A stretch of 64,000 bases of DNA. Origin: Cryobacterium sp. CG_9.6. GTDB lineage: Bacteria > Actinomycetota > Actinomycetes > Actinomycetales > Microbacteriaceae. Positions 59,366 through 64,000 of this stretch are shown one piece after another; positions within the stretch are counted from its first letter, which is position 1; each line of letters opens with the position of its first letter. The notes beneath the pieces are model-generated. The model was not told where the DNA came from and made no database searches. It saw only the letters and a list, made by a program, of their open reading frames with translations. The stretch covers positions 3,100,001 through 3,164,000 of the forward strand of contig NZ_JARXUZ010000001.1 of NCBI RefSeq assembly GCF_029893365.1, in the 5' to 3' direction. Both the position numbers and the translations under genes were made by a program.

Positions 59366-59674
59366 TCAAGGACGGTGCTGCAGGCGGGTCGAGATGTTTC
59401 GACCACTGGTTAGCTCCAGTGGATACCTCAGCTCGGCATCACCGGTCAGGCTTCGACGATACGCAGCGTCGTGGTCGTCGGCGCGGCTCTCACGATGAAC
59501 GACCTCGGCCATGTGGCCGTTAGTACCCCCGCACGTCCCGCATCGCTGTGGTGTGCTTGAGAACCTGCTGGCGTAGGGTCGCTGGGCACCGCAGTCGTCG
59601 CAGATCCAGGTCCCGCAGGCGGGGCAGGGGTCCGTCTTGCGATGGAGAGCCGATGGTTCGATGAAGTTGGTCAT
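59366..59674 (-). CDS. Zinc-ribbon protein
   Basis: 102 residues: CPACGTWICDDCGAQRPY and RCGTCGGTNGH supply a Cys4-type zinc ribbon; the rest is charged. AAGGAC lies before the ATG. Unknown function. Confidence 0.55.
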   Translation of the reverse strand: MTNFIEPSALHRKTDPCPACGTWICDDCGAQRPYASRFSSTPQRCGTCGGTNGHMAEVVHRESRADDHDAAYRRSLTGDAELRYPLELTSGRNISTRLQHRP

Positions 59675-59829
59675 GGAGTCCTTTCGGGCAGGTGGCGTGT
59701 TTCTGGTGCGGTTAATTCAGCACGCAAGACCCAAGCCGCTCATTCACGCTGGAATACGAGTGAGTTATGTCTTGGGTTCCCGTCATACTGAACGTGTCGA
59801 CCTCACAACAAACCCCGAAAGACCACACC

Positions 59830-60828
59830 ATGCCCAAACCGCTATTCATCACGCTGCTCATCACAACACCCATTGTTCTTGGTGCCAGCACCGGAAACTT
59901 TCTTGTTGCGCTTGTCGTGCTGGTGCTGCTTCTGATCGGTAATCCGATCATCTGGAAGTTCCGCAAGAATCGCTATTTCAACTCGGAGCAGTTCCAGACG
60001 CTGCGTGCTGAGATCGTCTCTGTCGTCGCTGAGCACAACGAGGTTGTGAACTACGTGGCCGAGATCCGATCACAGGGATCGTTTGGTCTCGGAGTGTCTT
60101 CTACGGGGCAGAATGCGCACCTGGCGACGTTCGAGAATGATTCTGCCTGGAACACCAGACGCGACCGCAACGTCATCGAGTACGCGCCGCATGTGCACAA
60201 TGGCTCGTTGCAGGTGGTGCGCAACGCAAGCCTCGAGCCCATCAAATATCTGATGAAGTATTTCTCCATCAAGGCCAACCAAGAAGCACTGGCCGATGTT
60301 CAGCGTGTTGCCGAGGACATCTCGCGGCTGGAGGAGGCCGTGACCAACGTGAAGAGCCGCGAGGCCGCAATCACTGTGCGGGTGAATCCGCCAGCTTTTA
60401 TTCTCGCGCGCTATGACGCTGAGTTCTGGAATCAGATCGGCGTCGAGCTGTCGCCCATTGCGGTGCCGTACCCGGAGTACAAGTTCCAGTACACCTCCGC
60501 AGGGGGAAACACCGGTCAGACGTCGAGCATCAGGCTCGACACCCCCACCCTTGAAGCGCTGGCCGCGACGCTCGTCGAGAAGATCCGCTGGGTGAAGTCG
60601 GCAGCCGGGCAGCGCTCACTGATGACCGCCCGACTGCGAGGCCAGATCAAGGAGCGCGATCGTTTTGCCTGCGTGCAGTGCTACGTCTCCGTGGCCGCCG
60701 AACCGCACCTACTGCTGGAGGTCGACCACATCATGCCCGTGTCCAAAGGCGGTCTCAGCACGTCCGAGAATTTGCAGACCCTCTGCTGGCGCTGTAACCG
60801 TTCCAAGGGCTCAAAGATCGTCGCGTAG
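59830..60828 (+). CDS. Membrane-anchored HNH endonuclease
   Basis: ~332 residues from ATG 59830. Two hydrophobic segments (~3-18, 22-42), a long helical middle with coiled-coil character (ADVQRVAEDISRLEEAVTNVKSREAAI), and a C-terminal HNH: RDRFACVQCY, LLLEVDHIMPVSKGG (His), LQTLCWRCNRSKGSK. The HNH is standard and intact. Membrane tethering suggests cutting of incoming DNA; not matched by me to a named system. Confidence 0.75.
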   Translation: MPKPLFITLLITTPIVLGASTGNFLVALVVLVLLLIGNPIIWKFRKNRYFNSEQFQTLRAEIVSVVAEHNEVVNYVAEIRSQGSFGLGVSSTGQNAHLATFENDSAWNTRRDRNVIEYAPHVHNGSLQVVRNASLEPIKYLMKYFSIKANQEALADVQRVAEDISRLEEAVTNVKSREAAITVRVNPPAFILARYDAEFWNQIGVELSPIAVPYPEYKFQYTSAGGNTGQTSSIRLDTPTLEALAATLVEKIRWVKSAAGQRSLMTARLRGQIKERDRFACVQCYVSVAAEPHLLLEVDHIMPVSKGGLSTSENLQTLCWRCNRSKGSKIVA

Positions 60829-61032
60829 CTCGATCCACGGGAACTCGGTTCAGCGCCCCAGCTCAGGGAACTGTTTCGTGGCGGCGGCCGGACCCTCCCC
60901 ATTAGTGAACAACTCAGGGAAGCGTTGACGGCGCTCGGTGAGGTCAGATCGAGAATCCAGTGTTGCTCCGTCAGCGCTGAAAAGATGGTCCGAACGGGCA
61001 GCTGTGAATTCTGCGCTGCGTGGCGGCGCGAG
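60829..61032. other. Remnants downstream of truncated fic
   Basis: Minus-strand frames such as RSDHLFSADGATLDSRSDLTERRQRFPELF look protein-like but carry stops; probably decayed coding sequence between HNH gene and fic stub. Confidence 0.35.
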
Positions 61033-61113
61033 TCAGTCTTGGTTAGTTAGACCCAGCTTGTTCTTGAGGACGCCACCACTACCGGGAATTGTGTATCGGT
61101 CGTCAGCGGCCAT
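61033..61113 (-). pseudogene. Truncated Fic toxin N-terminus
   Basis: ATG inside the end of the antitoxin gene gives MAADDRYTIPGSGGVLKNKLGLTNQD then stop. DRYTIPGSGGVLKNKLG is the usual N-terminus of Fic proteins; the HPFxxGNGR core is absent. The toxin is lost. Confidence 0.65.
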
Positions 61114-61342
61114 TTCTGGCTTCGCGCTCCTCGTCCACAATGCGCGCCAGCGCCCGGTGCATCTCAGCTCGTGCGGCTTCCGGTGTCACTTCGCCCGTGA
61201 GGACCTGTCGTGCGCGAGCCATCGTTTCTGCACTCGGGTAGTGGCCAGCAAGCTGCTGCCCCTTCTCGATGACGGCCAGGGCCTGCTCAACGTCGATGTC
61301 AGGGTCGTCGGGAGGGGTTGAAGAGGAGTCTTTGGTTGTCAT
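61103..61342 (-). CDS. VbhA-like antitoxin of Fic
   Basis: 79 residues: ALAVIEKGQQLAGHYPSAETMARARQVLTGEVTPEAARAEMHRALARI resembles antitoxin VbhA proteins, including the S-x-x-x-x-x-x-R type inhibitory helix region. Overlaps the fic stub by 11 bp. Now an orphan antitoxin. Confidence 0.7.
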   Translation of the reverse strand: MTTKDSSSTPPDDPDIDVEQALAVIEKGQQLAGHYPSAETMARARQVLTGEVTPEAARAEMHRALARIVDEEREARNGR

Positions 61343-61490
61343 TTTCTGTTACCTTCCGGTGAGTATCGTGATTCTGGTGGACGGTCTATGGAACTGCAAC
61401 CCTCGGTGTCGGTCGCGCAGCCAGACGTAGCCGAAAAACTTGCGCTGCGTTGCTTCAGCGATTTGGCACATGGGCGTTGCAGAAGGACGG

Positions 61491-61751
61491 CTACTGGTAG
61501 GCCTCGCGGCGATGCGCCACTCGGACGACCGTTACGACAAGCACGTCGTCGACGACCTCGTACAGCACACGGTAGTCGCCGATGCGGATTCGCCACGCGT
61601 TGCTGTGACCGGTGAGTTTCTTGCATCCAACAGGACAGGGATCGTGTTCCAGCTCGGCAATGCCAGCGAGGATGCGGCGCCGTGTTCCAACGTCGAGCTT
61701 GCGTACTTCCTTGGCGGCCGCGGTGGTGAAGTCAACGCGGTAGGAACTCAC
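61491..61751 (-). CDS. relE: RelE/ParE family toxin
   Basis: 86 residues: YRVDFTTAAAKEVRKLDVGTRRRILAGIAELEHDPCPVGCKKLTGHSNAWRIRIGDYRVLYEVVDDVLVVTVVRVAHRREAY, the canonical RelE form with C-terminal Arg/His/Tyr. Ribosome-dependent mRNA cleavage expected. Overlaps the antitoxin gene by 4 bp. Confidence 0.93.
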   Translation of the reverse strand: MSSYRVDFTTAAAKEVRKLDVGTRRRILAGIAELEHDPCPVGCKKLTGHSNAWRIRIGDYRVLYEVVDDVLVVTVVRVAHRREAYQ

Positions 61752-62011
61752 TCGTTGAGCTCGGAGACCAGTTCGCTCAGGCTGACGCGTTCACCGTCAT
61801 CAGCTGCTTTCGCTGCCTGGTATTCAGCGTCGTCCCTGTGCATTTCGAGCTGTTCCAGGAGCTCAAAATCTTCGGGTCCGATGAGCACGGCCGCCGTCTT
61901 GCCATTCTTGGTGATCTGCACACGCTCGTGACCATAGTTAGCCCGGCCAACAGCATCGGCGAGACCCCCGCGAAGCGCTCGAATCGTGACGGATGAGGTG
62001 ATCGTGTCCAT
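61748..62011 (-). CDS. relB: Phd/YefM (RelB-type) antitoxin
   Basis: 87 residues: TITSSVTIRALRGGLADAVGRANYGHERVQITKNGKTAAVLIGPEDFELLEQLE is a Phd/YefM fold; the acidic tail (DDGERVSLSELVSELNE) should bind the toxin. Paired palindromes TGTGTACA lie upstream. Confidence 0.92.
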   Translation of the reverse strand: MDTITSSVTIRALRGGLADAVGRANYGHERVQITKNGKTAAVLIGPEDFELLEQLEMHRDDAEYQAAKAADDGERVSLSELVSELNE

Positions 62012-62028
62012 GATCTAATTCAAGCACT

Positions 62029-62065
62029 TGTGTACACATTAGGTATAAGTGCAAATGTGTACAGA
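62029..62065. promoter_or_regulatory. Candidate RelB operators
   Basis: TGTGTACACA perfect palindrome at 62029-62038 and TGTGTACA at 62056-62063, 27 bp apart, just upstream of relB. A similar TGTGTACAAATGTGTATAC stretch occurs in the int-xis gap at 41701-41719. Confidence 0.6.
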
Positions 62066-62246
62066 GATTAGCAAACCAGCCCACGTGTCCACTGACCCGG
62101 CAGCACTATAGGGCAAGTCCTCAGTGCGCTCGAAGGCGAAGGAACGGTAGACGATCCGTTGCTCCCTTTACCAAGCTGAACAAATGATAAACACAATCCC
62201 CCTTTGTAGGACGCGTGTGGGCGGCGTTCAGGTCTAGGTCAAGCGC

Positions 62247-62393
62247 TCAGTCAACGTTCGGCCAGTCGCTGGTCAGGTACGCCTCTACAGCGCGGTGACG
62301 GAACGAATAGGGCTTGCCGCGCTCGATGATGCCGCGCACTGAATCCAACCGCTGCGAGGTGGGCCCGGCGTCTGTGGTTTTGGCGAAGCCCAT
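62247..62393 (-). CDS. Possible short ORF (gene remnant)
   Basis: 48 codons: MGFAKTTDAGPTSQRLDSVRGIIERGKPYSFRHRAVEAYLTSDWPNVD. Protein-like but without a clear ribosome site; may be the end of a lost gene. Confidence 0.3.
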   Translation of the reverse strand: MGFAKTTDAGPTSQRLDSVRGIIERGKPYSFRHRAVEAYLTSDWPNVD

Positions 62394-62418
62394 GTCCTGT
62401 GATCAGCTCGCTCAGCAG

Positions 62419-62434
62419 TTGATAACTTTATCAA
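62419..62434. repeat. Third copy of TTGATAA..TTATCAA palindrome
   Basis: TTGATAACTTTATCAA; the following AGCGG and CTGG also resemble the right arm flank at 47769-47793. Confidence 0.65.
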
Positions 62435-62515
62435 GCGGTCTGGCGTGGGTTGGGAGGGCAAGGAGCGAAGCGACCTTCGGCACGTCGTTGATCTGTGTTA
62501 ATCTCAGGACACTAC

Positions 62516-62558
62516 ATCCCCCACGCCTCTCTCGGAAGCGCACTTGGGGGATTTTCTT
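62516..62558 (+). terminator. Hairpin with T-rich tail
   Basis: ATCCCCC (62516-62522) pairs with GGGGGAT (62546-62552) around a loop with inner GC pairs, followed by TTTTCTTT on the plus strand. The gene it serves is unclear because neighbours are on the minus strand. Confidence 0.5.
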
Positions 62559-62586
62559 TGCCCGGGCATGCGGCGCACGGGCAGAT

Positions 62587-63590
62587 TTATGGCTGGCGGA
62601 TGGCGCGGGTGAAGCCAGCGGCAAACAGCGCCGTTAGCGCCCACCCGGAGAGCGTCAGCAGGATGCCGGCCCCCGCGACAAACTGCCCATTCGTCGTTGA
62701 CGTGGCACGGCACAACGTGCCGGTGCTGGTGCTGGTGCTCACAAGCGGGATGGCCATATCGACGGCGACTTGGACCCTCTCCACGACGGTGCAGGGCGTG
62801 CCGGTGCCGGTGTGGGCTAGCGCGCCAGGAATGAGGGCAATCCCCAGTGAGATCAGGAGGACAAGGCCAACCCAGATCAGTGCACGCCACGGCTGGTACC
62901 CATAGCCGAGGGTGACCTTCGTGATCCCGGCCCACGTTTTCGCAGAACGTGTCAGATCGCCGCGTTCAACCTGATCGTCCCGTTGCGCCATCAACGCCCG
63001 GCGTGCGTCCCTGTCGTGGCCAGCGGCCCGCGCGACCGTAGCCAATTGCTGGTATGGCTGCGGCGTGTAGCCGGTTGTACCCTTCCGCAGAAGTTTCAAC
63101 CATCGGTCAAAACCCACGCTCGGATACCCGTTATACACCAGCCCATCAACTACCCACTTCATGCCCGTAACCTTACGATTTACACTCGCGTCGTCCACAT
63201 GCAGTGCCCCGGTGATGTGTGCGCCCGGGAGGCGCACTGCACCATCGTCGCTGTGTCCGGTGGCAGTAAACCCTTCATCAAGGAACGCATCCCCGACGAC
63301 GGTCACACCATCGGCGGCCAGGGCCGGGCCGGTGTCGTTCTTGACGGCCGCGCCTCTCATACTCAGTTGCCCGGTGATGTGCGCGCCCAGGAGGCGCACT
63401 GCACCATCGTCGCTGTGTCCGGTGACAGTAAACCGTCCGTTAAGGAACGCACCGCCGACGACGGTCACACCATCCGCGACCAGGGCGGGGCCGGTGTCGT
63501 TAGTGACGTCCGCGCCTCTCATGCCCAGTTGCCCGGTGATGCGTGCGCCCAGAAGGCGCACGGCGCCCTGCTCGCTGTGTCCGGTCGGAA
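62587..63590 (-). pseudogene. 54-residue-repeat membrane protein truncated by IS
   Basis: Two full and one partial copies of a 54-residue unit, TGHSxxGAVRLLGAxITGQLxMRGAxV + ND TGPALxADGVTVVGxAFL, form a beta-helix-like array, followed by a soluble linker (WLKLLRKGTTGYTPQPYQQLATVARAAG) and two C-terminal membrane helices. The unit is in tandem at DNA level (162 bp). The reading frame continues upstream straight into IS sequence near 63585, so the N-terminal part is lost. Relatives in actinobacteria are larger membrane-associated proteins of unknown function. Confidence 0.75.
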
Positions 63591-64000
63591 TTTGTCAAGG
63601 CGAATGAGGCCAGTGGGAGTTTAGGCGGCTAGTTCGAGCCCTTCGTTCTCGGTGGGTTTGTCGGCTGGTTTGTTGATCCAAGCCGTCGCGGGAATGGACA
63701 GGATCTTTGGTGCGTGGCTGGTGCTGAATCGCTCGGGGAAGCGTGCGCGGGCCGCCTCCAACGTCGCTGTTCGTTCGATGGCCTTCGCCTCGGCGAGGCC
63801 GTAGTGCACGTCGGCGGGCGTGTTCAGGCCGATTCCGGAGTGGCGATGCTCGTGGTTGTAGCCATCGACGAACGAGGCCAGGAACGTCTTCGCGTCGGCG
63901 AGGGAGCCGAATCGTTCGGGGAACGTCGGAGCGAATTTCAGGGTCTTGAACCACGCCTCGCTATAGGGATTATCGTTACTCACCCGCGGCCTCGAATGCG
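63586..64000 (-). mobile_element. IS3-family element, right end (continues beyond window)
   Basis: Junction near 63585 where the repeat protein gene stops matching its own unit; the IS end reads about TGGAATTTGTCAAGG outward. Contains the C-terminal part of OrfB. The other end is outside the window. Confidence 0.75.
63621..64000 (-). CDS. IS3-family transposase OrfB, C-terminal part (partial)
   Basis: Frame enters from the right edge with SRPRVSNDNPYSEAWFKTLKF (catalytic Glu), GYNHEHRHSGIGLNTPADVHYG and a C-terminal tail. DDE integrase of the IS3/IS150 type. The N-terminal part and first two acids are outside the window. Confidence 0.85.
   Translation of the reverse strand, partial: HSRPRVSNDNPYSEAWFKTLKFAPTFPERFGSLADAKTFLASFVDGYNHEHRHSGIGLNTPADVHYGLAEAKAIERTATLEAARARFPERFSTSHAPKILSIPATAWINKPADKPTENEGLELAA

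Overview
The window is high-GC DNA of an actinobacterium. Gene content and sequence style (a xanthorhodopsin-like pump, intergenic palindromes containing CTGGTCGAG and CGTCTCGAGAC, many GTG/TTG starts, leaderless-looking regulator genes) suggest Microbacteriaceae, perhaps a light-exposed or cold-habitat genus such as Cryobacterium or a relative. The family is inference from style; no rRNA or complete tRNA gene is present to fix it.

1-30 kb is mostly chromosomal metabolism: a GH15 enzyme with a degenerate trehalose-phosphatase-like domain (cut by the left edge), phnA, two hydrolases, cardiolipin synthase, an IS3-family element between intergenic palindromes, an IclR regulator beside a MobA-type flavin hydroxylase, a lone proton-pumping rhodopsin of carotenoid-compatible (fenestrated) type, a DUF389 protein, an mhqD/mhqO-like pair, MOSC, HAD and SDR enzymes, and an iron-sulfur photolyase. 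Then come an arsenate-reductase locus with an ArsR-ArsC fusion and two matching operators, a TacAT-type toxin-antitoxin pair, and a Baeyer-Villiger monooxygenase fused to an alpha/beta hydrolase, divergent from TetR and 3-hydroxyacyl-CoA dehydrogenase genes. SulP with MerR follows.

31-40 kb is a transition zone: decayed hipA, hsdR, TauE and serine-recombinase genes, a VapBC pair whose antitoxin lacks a normal start codon, an MFS operon behind a CsoR-like palindrome, and a first copy of a 27-bp tRNA-3'-end repeat (att-like) at 35.3 kb. After it come 31-bp tandem repeats, a secreted Ser-rich pentapeptide-repeat protein and a GGDEF-EAL protein.

40.3-64 kb begins at a second copy of the 27-bp repeat. 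Next to it are a tyrosine integrase, an excisionase-like HTH protein, a HUH Rep protein, an oriT-like hairpin region, MobC and a relaxase: an integrated mobilizable plasmid-like element. Its cargo is rich in toxin-antitoxin and nuclease genes: an MbcA/ParS-like protein coupled to an HNH nuclease, a RES/Xre pair, two paralogous HTH proteins with separate perfect operators, a nucleotidyltransferase, HipBA with three operators, a membrane-anchored HNH nuclease, a VbhA-like antitoxin with only a stub of Fic, and RelBE. A secreted protein and a small membrane protein are linked by a tandem duplication. The window ends in a second IS that has cut into a 54-residue-repeat membrane protein gene.
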